Source of the DNA: Effrenium voratum
Taxonomy: Eukaryota; Sar; Dinophyceae; Suessiales; Symbiodiniaceae
Assembly: GCA_963377175.1 (NCBI GenBank)
Contig: CAUJNA010000469.1
Span: 957,288-1,021,287 of the forward strand
Reading direction: 5' to 3'
Length of the DNA: 64,000 bases
In this document: positions 45,770-56,400 of the stretch, piece by piece
Layout: every line of letters begins with the position of its first letter
Position numbering within the stretch: position 1 is the first letter of the stretch
Program-made: the position numbers and the translations under genes
The notes under the pieces: model-generated
Databases searched by the model: none
What the model was told of the DNA's origin: nothing
What the model saw: only the letters and a program-made list of their open reading frames with translations

Positions 45770-48359
45770 GGCGAGCGAACTTCCTAACGGAAGTCGTCAT
45801 ACGCCTACCCCACTGAGCAGCATGCCTCGGGTTAGCCCGGAAGTACTCCGTGACCGACTCAAATCTATCGACTTGGTTGGTCAAAATCAGGTGCTTCGCT
45901 ACCCACTTCTCCACGAACGCATCTGAGGCCGAAATCCCCGACACATAGGAGAATTGGAAGAGCACCTTCGCCAGCTCATCCCACGCCGTATCGACTCCTC
46001 CCTTGTCTTCACCAAGATAAGGAGGCAGTCTGATGCCGCTCTGCACCGTCATCCTCAGGTCGGATGCCATGGAATAGGAAATCAAGTTCCTTTTGATGAC
46101 TCCGACCACTTCGGAGGGAATCCTCTTGGGCTTGAACTGTCCCATGGTCCTCACCCACTCCGGGACGATGCGGCACCTCTCGAAGTCTTTTTCTTCCGCG
46201 TTGGGGATAAAGTTCGGGTAGAAGACCGGGAGCGCACACCCAGGACACAAATGCATCCCATTTGGCGTCATCTCCGCGCACCTCAAACAGAACGTGGTGG
46301 TCACATTCAACCTGACCTCCTCACGTGATCGCCTGTGCTCTCCCCTAACGGGGGTGAAGTCACCATAGTCCCACGCCCGATGGTACACTATCGTGTAATC
46401 ATCGTACATGTATGCTGCCTTCCAAGCTCCCATGTGGATCTCGTTCCGAACGGCAAGGGTCTTCCTTCTTGTCAAAAACACGGGCCCAACCAAGGACCAG
46501 TGCACCCGAAGGTCCACCATTACCACCACGTACCTACCCGAGTAGTTCCGCAGCCTGTCTCTGACGTACCACGAAGGCGATACCTCGGCATCCGGCGCCA
46601 TGGCTCCCACAAGTGGGATCAGGCCCTCATCCTGCCTACCATCTCCAATGGTCTCGTACACGTCGGGCCTCGTGATCAATATCTCGATCATGGCCTTTCC
46701 GTTTCGCCTCACCCTTTGGAGCTGAACCGCCTTCCTAAAGTTCGAGAACTTCATGACGACGTACCCCACCATGGGGAGTTCATTCCAATGCATCTCGTAC
46801 ATCAGAGATCCGCCAGGTGCATCTTCTTGAGTGTACCTTTGCCTAACGGCACTGTAACTCATGTCACGTCCGATCCGCGTGTGCCTAACGGCCACTAACC
46901 TAGTGCTCTCCTTGAGGAGGACACCATTCCCGTCGTACATGACCATGAGCATCGCCTCAACTTGCCCTATCGGGAAAGCTTTGAGCGTCGGAATGAAGAA
47001 CTTCCACGACATCTCGGCGTTCTCCATGCCCGAGATCTCCTTCAGAAACCAGATGGCCTGGTCACTTTTCACCCAGTTTCCAGCCTCACGCCCGGTCTCC
47101 TTCAGCACACGTTCCTCGAATAACTCCGAGACTCTCTTCGAGTTGATGACCAAACCCTCGAAATCGCACGAGAGCAGTCTCATCAACTCCTTAGCCGCCT
47201 CCCGCCCTGCAACGGTGCCCGCGGTCTCCTCGTAGTTCGGGAGGTAGTCGCCCAACCTTGTTTTCGAGGGAACCACAATCTGGCATGTAGCGGCCTCATC
47301 AGGGATAACCCCAGTTTCCCTCAACTCTGGATTGATTTCCCGCCTATCGGCAAGATAATCCTTCCTCCCATCCAGGACCACAAGATTGTAGGTCATCTTG
47401 CTCGCCGCTTCACTAGGTCTGAACCTCCTGCTATCATCCAGCTGATCAGGAGCAAAGGGTCCACTGGGGGCAGCTGCACTTACCATAGGCTCTCCTCGCC
47501 CAGAGCATAGGTGCTTCTTGTGGAAGTTCACCATCTGGTTCAGCTGCGACAGGGCATAGGCTCGATCTTCCAACGATGCACTCTTCATCCCGGCCTCAGT
47601 CAGAGGAGCCTCAGGCTTGTCATAACTCGCCTTTCCGCCCCATCTCGCCGCGACTAGCTCAGCAGACTTCGCAGGGTCGATCAGATTGCCCGACCATTCA
47701 GGCATGTTGCTCAACCTCCTAGTCAACGCGTCTACCGACGCAGCCAAGTCTTCATCCGTCACGGTGTAAGGGTCGACCTTCTCCCTGTCTTCTTGACCCA
47801 CGTCCGGAAGCCTATAGTCCCCGCGGATGGCCTCCATCGCGGCCCTCTCGGCTTCCTCAGCCTCCTTCTGCGTGGCCACTGCTCTCGGAATCAAGAGCGC
47901 AACCTCGGCTGGCAACGACTTCTCCATGTCTATCGGAGTGTTCTTGGGAAGGATCCTTCGATCATCTCCCTCCCCGCTGTACACATAGTCAGGAGCAGTC
48001 TTCCGGTACTCCTCGAAGGTAGCCCCTTTGAAGTTGGTGACCTCGCTCGGGTCTGCCTTCCCAGCCTCAGTACCCCGAGGCGTGGGCTCCTTCGTCCCGG
48101 TGGAATCCTTCTTGGAGCCTTCCTGATCCACGTCCATGTCGTCCTTCTTCTTCTCCGTCACGGACAGTTTCCCAATGTCAGGAAGAGTCACATCTTCATC
48201 CTTTCCTGACCCGACGCCCCTATCGGGGGCCGGCTCGGTCCTCGGTTGCCCCGAAGAGCTCGCCCCAGGATCCACGTCGCCCTCGTCATCCACATGTGGT
48301 CGCTTTCCCCACACGATCTTCGTCTTCGGCTTCAGCGGGACAGCGACACCCCCAGCCAT
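45609..48359 (-). CDS. Element ORF5: large protein with one CxxC pair, unknown
   Basis: ATG at 48,359 overlaps the end of ORF4 by 28 bases in another frame, so it may be translated by reinitiation. It has 916 codons. Residues 1-120 are acidic and disordered. Residues about 330-720 are globular. A putative zinc ribbon CLRCAEMTPNGMHLCPGC lies at about residue 715. The last 30 or so codons after about 45,700 do not look coding, while the ORF6 frame does, pointing to a +1 frame change. I recognise no homologous family. Confidence 0.7.
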   Translation of the reverse strand: MAGGVAVPLKPKTKIVWGKRPHVDDEGDVDPGASSSGQPRTEPAPDRGVGSGKDEDVTLPDIGKLSVTEKKKDDMDVDQEGSKKDSTGTKEPTPRGTEAGKADPSEVTNFKGATFEEYRKTAPDYVYSGEGDDRRILPKNTPIDMEKSLPAEVALLIPRAVATQKEAEEAERAAMEAIRGDYRLPDVGQEDREKVDPYTVTDEDLAASVDALTRRLSNMPEWSGNLIDPAKSAELVAARWGGKASYDKPEAPLTEAGMKSASLEDRAYALSQLNQMVNFHKKHLCSGRGEPMVSAAAPSGPFAPDQLDDSRRFRPSEAASKMTYNLVVLDGRKDYLADRREINPELRETGVIPDEAATCQIVVPSKTRLGDYLPNYEETAGTVAGREAAKELMRLLSCDFEGLVINSKRVSELFEERVLKETGREAGNWVKSDQAIWFLKEISGMENAEMSWKFFIPTLKAFPIGQVEAMLMVMYDGNGVLLKESTRLVAVRHTRIGRDMSYSAVRQRYTQEDAPGGSLMYEMHWNELPMVGYVVMKFSNFRKAVQLQRVRRNGKAMIEILITRPDVYETIGDGRQDEGLIPLVGAMAPDAEVSPSWYVRDRLRNYSGRYVVVMVDLRVHWSLVGPVFLTRRKTLAVRNEIHMGAWKAAYMYDDYTIVYHRAWDYGDFTPVRGEHRRSREEVRLNVTTTFCLRCAEMTPNGMHLCPGCALPVFYPNFIPNAEEKDFERCRIVPEWVRTMGQFKPKRIPSEVVGVIKRNLISYSMASDLRMTVQSGIRLPPYLGEDKGGVDTAWDELAKVLFQFSYVSGISASDAFVEKWVAKHLILTNQVDRFESVTEYFRANPRHAAQWGRRMTTSVRKFARHDTYLSFYIIRDWLRGWSSDPIVSDPSEGRGHPGKSCVDIAAQGAHGVGDRVR
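45779..45794. repeat. Micro-palindrome example, 6-bp arms
   Basis: ACTTCC-TAAC-GGAAGT. One of more than 50 TANC-loop micro-palindromes in the element. Confidence 0.75.
46384..46397. repeat. Micro-palindrome example, 5-bp arms
   Basis: TACAC-TATC-GTGTA. The arms differ from the C/G-rich ones yet still match. Confidence 0.75.
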
Positions 48360-51300
48360 ATGGTGTCCAGGCCAGTGGCTCCTTCAGGGTCATCTTCGAA
48401 CCATGATCTCCCGAACGGGAGCCCTTCCCTATCGAGTATCTCCTTCCTATCGGAAGAAGACCCTGAATGGGACAATGCCGACACATGAGACAGCATAATC
48501 TCGGCCGCTGATTGCGCCAGCGTGTCGGACATCTGCTCCCTCGTTGGGATAGTCCGCAACTCCGGAGCGAGGTGACCGGCTATCATGCTGAAAGGCGCAG
48601 TCCCCAACCGCTTGCCTAGCACCGCTTCGTTCAGCGCGTTGAAGTACTTCTGCAACTTCTCCAGCATCGCCGTCGCCGCCATCAGCTGAGGGTGGAACAT
48701 GGGCATACGCCACGCACGCCCAAGGGCGCAGTCCACGTGCGATGCGATCGTAGTGATCGTCCCCACCAGCAGGTGTGATGACGCAATCTCCGGCACCCAA
48801 GTCGGATCATCCAACGGAATGCATTGACCCGTTTGCGCGTTCAGCAAGGTAGCCCTCACTCCCGGCGCTCGGAGACAATCATACGCCCTGCGATTCGGGT
48901 CACTAACGACACCACGAACCATGTAATCATCCCGATCGGGCATATCTGCCCAGTCCCCCGGAGGTGCTCGTCCATGGTGGTACTTCGCCTGAATGTCCTG
49001 CCTCATCCCTAACGGGATGTGGGCAGCCTCGGACGCCACCTTCTTCATGTTCCATTGTTGATCACCCCACGGCGTAGACTTCCGATCTCGAGGATTGATG
49101 TACTCCTGATCGATCCTCCCAGCAGCTCGGGAAGCATCCAACGCCCCGTACATGTAATCGTTATGCACGGCTCTCTCCAACACCGCACTCCACTCGCTAT
49201 CGCGATTCGGGAACACAATGTGGCTAGTCTCGTTCGCCTTCCTCCACTCCTCCGCGGTAACCCGCTCTTGAGTGATTGCCTTGTTCCGGATCACGGCATA
49301 GATGAAGGGCTCACCAGCCTCCCTGGCCAGGATGTGCTGAACGATGAACCTCCTATTAGACCTGCTCTCCGCCGGTCTCGCCGAGGTCCGTGAGCCCCTC
49401 GTGGACAGATAGGAACTATGCTCACGGTGATGCCGAACCTCCGCTGACTTCAGCTCGGGTGCCTCTCCCGGATGCTCCGGGTACGGCGTGCTCGCATAAT
49501 TGTGTATGCCCCCTCGAGACTCCTGGGTCGAAGCCGCCTTCGGGGTCGCTGCAGTATCCCGCAAGTCCCCGTCATCGTCCGCGTACTTGGGAGCATAGGA
49601 GATTGGCACACCTGGGCCAAACGTACCCGACGCCTCCTCCTTCTTCTGAGTACCAACAGGATCTCGAGCCCTGCGTTCTTCCCTAACGGGCGACGCAGCT
49701 CGCCTCGTTGTAGACGACTCCACCGATTGTTCAGTCACGGCTGCAGTGGCCTGAGGTATCTCAGCTTCCCTACCGGGAGTTTCCTCCTCACCTACAGCGG
49801 GAACCTCGGCTTCCTTCTCCGTCTCCATCTCAACGTCCCCGGCGAACTCCAGCACCTCAGCCTCGGTCGGACCCTCACCATCATTGAAGGTATCCGTAGG
49901 GAGATCGACTCCTCCCCTATCGGGTAGGAGATCATCGACCTCGGTGGAGCCACCCGTGTTCTCCTCCTCAATCGTCGCCGTGGGCGTCCGGAGACTCGAT
50001 GACCATCGATTCCCAACTTCGGTTGCAGTGACCTGAGGTGAAGAAACCTTCGGACTCCGAGGTGGGTTCGGTGGAGACTTTGGTCTCACCGATGCCAGCA
50101 TCTCCGTCGTGACTAACGTCTTAGGGGGTGCTTTCGGGGCAGCGGTCTGACCTCCCACACGCTGACCTGCGTCGGATGACTGCCCACCGGGGCTCACGCC
50201 TACCGGCGGTCCTCCCTGACCGGCGCCTGTCATCTCGACATCCTCAGACTCAGACATCGAGCCGCCATCACCCATCTTCGAAGAAGTACCCTCCTTCAAA
50301 GACTTGAGGATGTGGTCCCTGATGTACAACGTGACGGAGCCAGGCCACGTGGTCCTAGTTAGGGAGAAGAAGTCCGGGACAGCCGCGAGGTAAGCCGGCA
50401 CCACAATCCAAGCCCTTTGGACTGGCCGATTCCTGCCGTAGCTGTCAACTTCACTCCCCCACGACACAGCGTCTGACGAAACCACCGGGATCAAATTCGC
50501 ACGGAGATCGCCCATCTTAAGCTGGATCTCCTTCTGCATGTGAACCCCTTGGTCGCCCTCTCGACCTAACGATCGCCCTGGGCCGCAAACCATCGCCTTC
50601 ACCTTGTTGTTGAGCGCGACCAGCGACTCCACGTCCCTACTCCACATGGTCGCCGCATCGCTTCTCGCCTTCCATGCGTTCCTCTCCCACCTAAATAGGT
50701 AGGAGCCGCGGAGGCCAAAGACATACAGGTCGTACTTTGCGGCATCTGCATTGTTGTACTTCTGGAGGCATTCTTCCGTCCGCTTGTCCATCAGCTCGTA
50801 CGCCCTGTCAATCATCATCCGAAGGGATGTCTCCTCGTTATCACGAGTACTGGTCACGTAATGCACCTCATAGTTCTTGAACGGCCGGTTATCCGGGGAA
50901 CCCCTCAACCGATCATTCTTTGTCCTGCACTTGAGGATGTCCTCCGCCAACGTTGCTGGGTCCATCCCTTTCTTGTTCTTCGTGGATGCAGTGTTGAACG
51001 TCTGATCCAGCAGGTAGAACACGGTCGCATCCGGGGCCGCGGACTCCTCCTTGAACACCGGAGGGCCGTATCCGGCCGCTAAGGCCGCAGCGATCCTCAC
51101 CGCGGCGCCTGTCCCACTAGCCGCTAAACACCGAAGCAAGATTACCATCTTGTCTTGGTAGCGACTCATCTCGTGCAGCACGATGGATGGGTAGATTGAC
51201 AGCATCACATCCGCTAACACGGCAGCTGCCCATGCGTCCCACTGCCTTTCCATTTGTGCAGAATCAACCGCCACACGGGAGTATCCTCCCCTCGGCAGCT

Positions 51301-53143
51301 CCACTGTTGACGGGACGACCTTCCCGCTCCTGATTAGGCGCATCACCTTCCTAGCTTGCTCAAAACACTCAAGCTCCCTCGGGAAGAGCGCTCCCCGCCC
51401 AACGGCCTTTGCCTCATCCTTGACCTCGGTGAGGTATCCCTTCGTGAGGGTGATCTCAAACGTTTCACCCCGGATGGCCTCGAGCATGTTCGACTTCGGC
51501 ACGATCCTGGCGTATAGCGCCCCACCTTCCGCCTCGGCAGCCTGAGGGGTCCCTGGAGCAGCACGCATGTTCTCCTCTTCGACGGATAGACCTATCGGTC
51601 CCATGTAGTTCTCAGGGAAGAACTTGTGCATAGCCCACACGACCGATGGAGCATGCGGATTCCATTCAACGAACGGGTTGTAGTACTGCAGGGTGCTATC
51701 GCCCCCTGAGTTGCATAGCTCCACAAATTGTGAGTCTGCCGCAGGCTTCTCAAGCTTGACGCAGATTCCACAGATTTCAAGCCTCGCGTTCGGGAACACT
51801 CGCTGGGCTCCTCTCTTGACGCCCTTCAGGTGGGGATTGTCGCTGAACAGGTTCTCAGACTCGTCCGGTTGCGCGATGCAAATCGCGACCCTCGCCCACG
51901 TGTTCTGACCGTAGTGCGACAGAGTGCTGTACCCCAGGGCCTCAACCGCCTTCAAAGATGTCCATACACCTACCGCCTCATCGCTCGTGGTGGACGCAGT
52001 AACCTGCATACCACCCAGGATGCTCCACAATGAGGATTGCGAGGTTCCATGGATAAGGACCTTGAAATTGATGGCCAAGTCAAAGAATGCCCATCCGTCA
52101 TCGGGGCCAATTTCCACATCAGTGGCACTCGCCGGGTTCTTAGGCGAGATCCTCAACACCTGTCTATGATCCCAGTCGATGGCATCATGCAAGGAAGTGA
52201 CCACACCTGACATCTGTCCCATCGCGTGCAGGTACCCCCGCATTCCTGGCTTATCAGCCGTTGCGAACTTCTTGACCGACGGGACCGATGATAGCCTCCG
52301 TCCCGAGGAACATCTAACGATCTCCTCCCTGTTTCTCCCCTCCGTCAGCATCATCGCGTCAACGACCACCTCCGGAGGAGTGAACAATGCGTTCGGCCTC
52401 TCGCTCATCCAGGCACGGAGCGCGTTGAAGTGGTGCTCCGCATCACCGAAATCATCTCCACTATACAGAGGGTGATCCCCGAATGCCGCCTCTGCCTGAT
52501 CAGCGACCGCCTTTACCAAGGCCGTCTGCTGATGAACCGTCTTCCACTCCGGCCAGGCTTTTGGGTCCCCCACCCACATCCCGCCGCAGGGTTCAGCTGC
52601 CGGCTCCGTACTGCTATCCATAGGTAGCGCATTCGCGCCACTCTCGATGCTCTCCTCAAACACGAATGCAGCATGGTAAGGAAGCAAGAAAGCAGGGTCC
52701 GTTGGAACCGCAGCGCACAAGATGGCCGCCAAGTGTACGGCGTTCATCTCCGTAACCTCCACTCCCCGGCGCTTCATTTCCGCCACTATCGCAGCAGCCC
52801 TGACCGCTCGGTACCGGAGCAGCTTTTCATGGTCCGGCACCGCCATGTGGGACTTGTCGAGCTTGTCCTTGCTGATGTGGGACACTCTGCCAACCAGTTC
52901 ATCGAACCTTGCGGCACTGTCATCCTCAATCAGCTGATCAGCCTTCTCCATATCTGGATCAATCGTGGTGAGCTTCGGATCCTGTCCCTTAAACCCCTTA
53001 ACCGTCCACTCGCGGTATCCCGCAAGCAAACAACCGGCCACAGCCTTCGGCTTCTCCATACCCAGCCCCATCGCCAGGTCCCAGGACGGCCGCGGAGGCG
53101 TCGCCATGCAGCGCCCCACGCCCATTCCGCCAGCTGCCGCCAT
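48332..53143 (-). CDS. Element ORF4: 1,603-residue protein with an ART-like segment
   Basis: ATG at 53,143; TGA at 48,334-48,332. It is the largest non-Pol product. Residues about 360-420 read VLIHGTSQSSLWSILGGMQV followed by a Ser/Ala stretch, which resembles the nucleotide-binding start of the ADP-ribosyltransferase/PARP/KptA fold (HGT..S...IL..G). The catalytic Glu of that fold cannot be placed by eye. Residues about 960-1,280 are low-complexity and disordered; about 1,280-1,600 are globular again. It could be structural, an accessory enzyme, or envelope-independent capsid factor. The assignment as ART-like is inference. Confidence 0.7.
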   Translation of the reverse strand: MAAAGGMGVGRCMATPPRPSWDLAMGLGMEKPKAVAGCLLAGYREWTVKGFKGQDPKLTTIDPDMEKADQLIEDDSAARFDELVGRVSHISKDKLDKSHMAVPDHEKLLRYRAVRAAAIVAEMKRRGVEVTEMNAVHLAAILCAAVPTDPAFLLPYHAAFVFEESIESGANALPMDSSTEPAAEPCGGMWVGDPKAWPEWKTVHQQTALVKAVADQAEAAFGDHPLYSGDDFGDAEHHFNALRAWMSERPNALFTPPEVVVDAMMLTEGRNREEIVRCSSGRRLSSVPSVKKFATADKPGMRGYLHAMGQMSGVVTSLHDAIDWDHRQVLRISPKNPASATDVEIGPDDGWAFFDLAINFKVLIHGTSQSSLWSILGGMQVTASTTSDEAVGVWTSLKAVEALGYSTLSHYGQNTWARVAICIAQPDESENLFSDNPHLKGVKRGAQRVFPNARLEICGICVKLEKPAADSQFVELCNSGGDSTLQYYNPFVEWNPHAPSVVWAMHKFFPENYMGPIGLSVEEENMRAAPGTPQAAEAEGGALYARIVPKSNMLEAIRGETFEITLTKGYLTEVKDEAKAVGRGALFPRELECFEQARKVMRLIRSGKVVPSTVELPRGGYSRVAVDSAQMERQWDAWAAAVLADVMLSIYPSIVLHEMSRYQDKMVILLRCLAASGTGAAVRIAAALAAGYGPPVFKEESAAPDATVFYLLDQTFNTASTKNKKGMDPATLAEDILKCRTKNDRLRGSPDNRPFKNYEVHYVTSTRDNEETSLRMMIDRAYELMDKRTEECLQKYNNADAAKYDLYVFGLRGSYLFRWERNAWKARSDAATMWSRDVESLVALNNKVKAMVCGPGRSLGREGDQGVHMQKEIQLKMGDLRANLIPVVSSDAVSWGSEVDSYGRNRPVQRAWIVVPAYLAAVPDFFSLTRTTWPGSVTLYIRDHILKSLKEGTSSKMGDGGSMSESEDVEMTGAGQGGPPVGVSPGGQSSDAGQRVGGQTAAPKAPPKTLVTTEMLASVRPKSPPNPPRSPKVSSPQVTATEVGNRWSSSLRTPTATIEEENTGGSTEVDDLLPDRGGVDLPTDTFNDGEGPTEAEVLEFAGDVEMETEKEAEVPAVGEEETPGREAEIPQATAAVTEQSVESSTTRRAASPVREERRARDPVGTQKKEEASGTFGPGVPISYAPKYADDDGDLRDTAATPKAASTQESRGGIHNYASTPYPEHPGEAPELKSAEVRHHREHSSYLSTRGSRTSARPAESRSNRRFIVQHILAREAGEPFIYAVIRNKAITQERVTAEEWRKANETSHIVFPNRDSEWSAVLERAVHNDYMYGALDASRAAGRIDQEYINPRDRKSTPWGDQQWNMKKVASEAAHIPLGMRQDIQAKYHHGRAPPGDWADMPDRDDYMVRGVVSDPNRRAYDCLRAPGVRATLLNAQTGQCIPLDDPTWVPEIASSHLLVGTITTIASHVDCALGRAWRMPMFHPQLMAATAMLEKLQKYFNALNEAVLGKRLGTAPFSMIAGHLAPELRTIPTREQMSDTLAQSAAEIMLSHVSALSHSGSSSDRKEILDREGLPFGRSWFEDDPEGATGLDTIWLGVSLSR
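48443..48456. repeat. Micro-palindrome example
   Basis: CTTCC-TATC-GGAAG inside ORF4 coding sequence. Confidence 0.7.
51589..51600. repeat. Micro-palindrome example
   Basis: GACC-TATC-GGTC inside ORF4 coding sequence. Confidence 0.65.
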
Positions 53144-53437
53144 GCGTCAGCAGGTTCGGGCCACCGGCCACAGAACCACGGATGAACCGGGAACCCAGCC
53201 TACCGGCCAGAATCCCCTGTCTCTCAGAAGGCTCAGCCTATCGGCCAGAGACCCTCTCCCTAGAACAAGAACCTAGAAGATGAATAATTGACAGATTCCG
53301 TCCTTCACGAAGCAGAAGCAAAACCTTAGTGACAGGCATATCTGCCTCATGCTTTTGTTCTGGTCAGTAAGCGCATTGAATCGCCTGTGAATGTGGTGCG
53401 GTTGCCCGCGGGGTGAGCCAGCTTGATCAAGCAAAAG
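53144..53437 (-). other. Non-coding spacer between Pol and ORF4
   Basis: 294 bases with no long frame. It holds two GGCC-type micro-palindromes (GCCTACCGGCC at about 53,196 and GCCTATCGGCC at about 53,236). It must contain whatever allows expression of ORF4: an internal promoter, a trans-splice acceptor (AG at several places on the minus strand) or an internal entry site. None can be fixed by eye. Confidence 0.5.
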
Positions 53438-56400
53438 CTACGCGGCAACAAAGTTGTTCAACCACTTCCCAACAGCAAGCAATCGATCGTGCTGAGAGAG
53501 AGTATCCCCTCCTCGCATCTTGCAAGTACTCCAAAACGAATTGAAAGACTTAGAAGAGAAGCACCTAAACACGACCCCATGTCTCTTGAGACCACATTGG
53601 CATGCGCAAACAGACCTGCAATCAAACCCATGCGTGGTGGCGATTCCTTCAACCTCACCTTCCTTCAAGATATAGCATTTAGGTCGATACAGGATGATAG
53701 GAACGCATCCACTGGTCCGAGCATCACAAGCCAAGTTGAACCTTTGCCTAACGGCGGCGTCGGTCCTATCCCTAAGCTTTCTGGTCTGTCCCCACTTCCC
53801 AGTCCTGGAATCAACCCTATCGGGTGCAAGATCATTAAGAACAAGCACAACATAACAAAGGCTATCGCCTTCAATCCTACCAGATCGTATGATGTGATTC
53901 CTGTAACCAGGAGCAACTTGAAGCGTGACAACCCTGCAAAGATCACTATAAGCAAGAACATCGGCTATCGCCTGATCCGCAATAATAGTTTTCTCGCATC
54001 TTTTCCCTCCTTTTTCCTCGTCAATCACGATTCCCTCGTACTCAGAGAGTAACCTCTCCATGAGCCGATTGAAACCGGATTTTGCACCTGATTCCATGCG
54101 TACCCCCCTAAGCGGGGGCAGTCCAGGAGCGGCAGGGGGCTTAAGACAGGGTTGGGTGGGTTGGGCCAAATATTCCTGCAGGTATCCCGGCAGGAACATA
54201 CCAAGGGTGTGCAGATTTCTATTCCACACGACCTTGTCAATGCAGGCCTTAGTGAAAATGTCTGCACCTTGGTAGTGAGACGGGCACGCAACGAACCGAA
54301 AAATTCCATCATTAAAACGTTCGTTGAGCCAAGAGATGTCAATGCGCTGCGTCCTTGACATATAGCGCATGTTGGGATTATTCCCAGTTATAACGATCCG
54401 GCATGCCGATTCGTTATCCTCCAGCACGTTAATAATAAACGGCTGGGTCTCCTTTCCCTTCCCAATTGCGTGCTGCCAGAGGGTAGCTAACGCCATTCCC
54501 TCCTTGGACACTCCATGATCGAGAGCAACAATCTCTGCTTCAGGAGTCGACTTCGAAACGGAAGTCTGCTTCTTGCTTACTCCAGTGATGGGCATGTAGG
54601 TCCTAGGACCCACAAGGCAAATAAGCACTCCCGACGTGCTCTTGGAATCAGTACGATCCCCAGCCAGATCCGCATCACAGTAAGCAACCAACTCAATGAA
54701 CTCTGGGCTATCGCCCACCCAACCGTACAAATGAAGGTCGAGCGTAGAGTTCACATATGAGATTAACCTGTGGAGCTTGCGGTCACACAGATGATTCCAC
54801 TTCGTGACCCGGCTGGCTAACGCCTGCACGGGACGAATCAGGTCATACCTGCCCATCCGAGCCCCGTAGAGAACCTTCATCAGCACCGCCGCCGCGTCAT
54901 TTCCGAGGCATCCTGGCTGCGCATTGACGGTCTCCATGTCCATCGCCTGGTTGAAGAGTTTGTCAAATTCAGGATTGACGGAATTCTCGTCAAACTCCGG
55001 CTTGCTCTCGTCCAGGAACGGAGTTTCAACCTTCTGCAGCTTCTTCGGGTACTTTCCCTGACACAGCTCAATGTATCTATCGACACACGCCTGCATGAAG
55101 CTGCTCTCGCTGTACTTGATGAACCTTATCGTGGTTTCCGGCTTGGGGATGTCCTTAGAGAGTAACCCCTCTGGACCAAACCTCAAGTCGGGTTGCTCCT
55201 TATCAGGAGGATTGCCGACCGTCCACGCCAGTCTCGGGTCAAAGTGACCCTTGACCACCTGTTGCGTGAATTCGTGCTCGCAGCCAAGATATCTCTTGAG
55301 CTGCCTTGGTTCCTCCATCTTGATGACCTTCGAGATCAGCGCCCATCCTTCTGCGATGTTCTTCGCCGGCCCACTCATCTTGAAGTCATCCACGTACACG
55401 ACAAGGAAGAGGTCGAGCTCCTCATGCCTAAACACGCTGGCCCAGTCCTTCACCTTGACGTATCCGACTTTCTTCAGCATTGCCTCGCAGTGCTGTTCCC
55501 AAAAGGTACCAGCGTCCGGATGTCCATATAGTGCGAGCACGAGAACAACGACTGGATCCTTGTATCTGGGATTTCCGCTGCCGTCGAACCACTCAGGTGG
55601 CCACTGGTCACGAGGAATCCTCACCCAAGTCTTCTTTCCCTTCAAGCGGGCCTGAGTATACGCAGACTCCCCATCACTCACTTCCAGAAGATTCCCTGGG
55701 AGTAACCCGTGAGCATCACCCATCTTACCCGCCGCCATAGTAGCGGGGCAGGAGGTGTTCTCGGAGAACAGGGCCCAATGCCCGATCTCATCACGGACGA
55801 AACATCCCTCGAACACGACTCGCCCTTTATACTTGCGATTTGGATCGTCCTCCGGCAGCTCGTGATTCTTCTCGACACAAATGTCGAAAATTCTACCAAC
55901 ATGGATCTTCTCCCCTTCCTTACGTGCCTTGGCCGCAACATCATGCCACTCTTGGACAGTTGACAAGTCCCAGCATCCTTGCGAAGTTAACTTGTCCCAC
56001 TCCTTCTGAAGAGCGGCCTTAGCCTTGGCATTCCCAGCTTGTTCCTTCTTGTTCACTGGCCTAGCGACACAAGCGTACAAGGGAGGAAAGACACCCGAGC
56101 TCTTTGGCCGATGAGAGAGGGATATCTCCCCCCTGGGCATAGAGAACTCAAAGGTCTTTCCATCAGATCCAATCGTAGGGGCAGCAGCAGCTATACCAGT
56201 GCTTCCGAAACCCGCGGATCCCCTATCGGTTCCCCGCTTGGCTTTCCTAGGGACGATCGACGCGTCGATGAGCATAACACGCTCCAGTACGATCTGCGCA
56301 ATGCGGTCCCCAGGGTTTACGACGAAGTCCTCATCCCCATGATTAAAGAGGATGACCTTGATCTCTCCGTCGTAGTCGGGATCAATGACCCCACCGCCTA

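Noticed and set aside
48824..53185. Plus-strand frames of 60-170 codons opposite ORF4
   Set aside because: Shadows of the long minus-strand ORF; the GC-rich third positions leave the opposite strand open.
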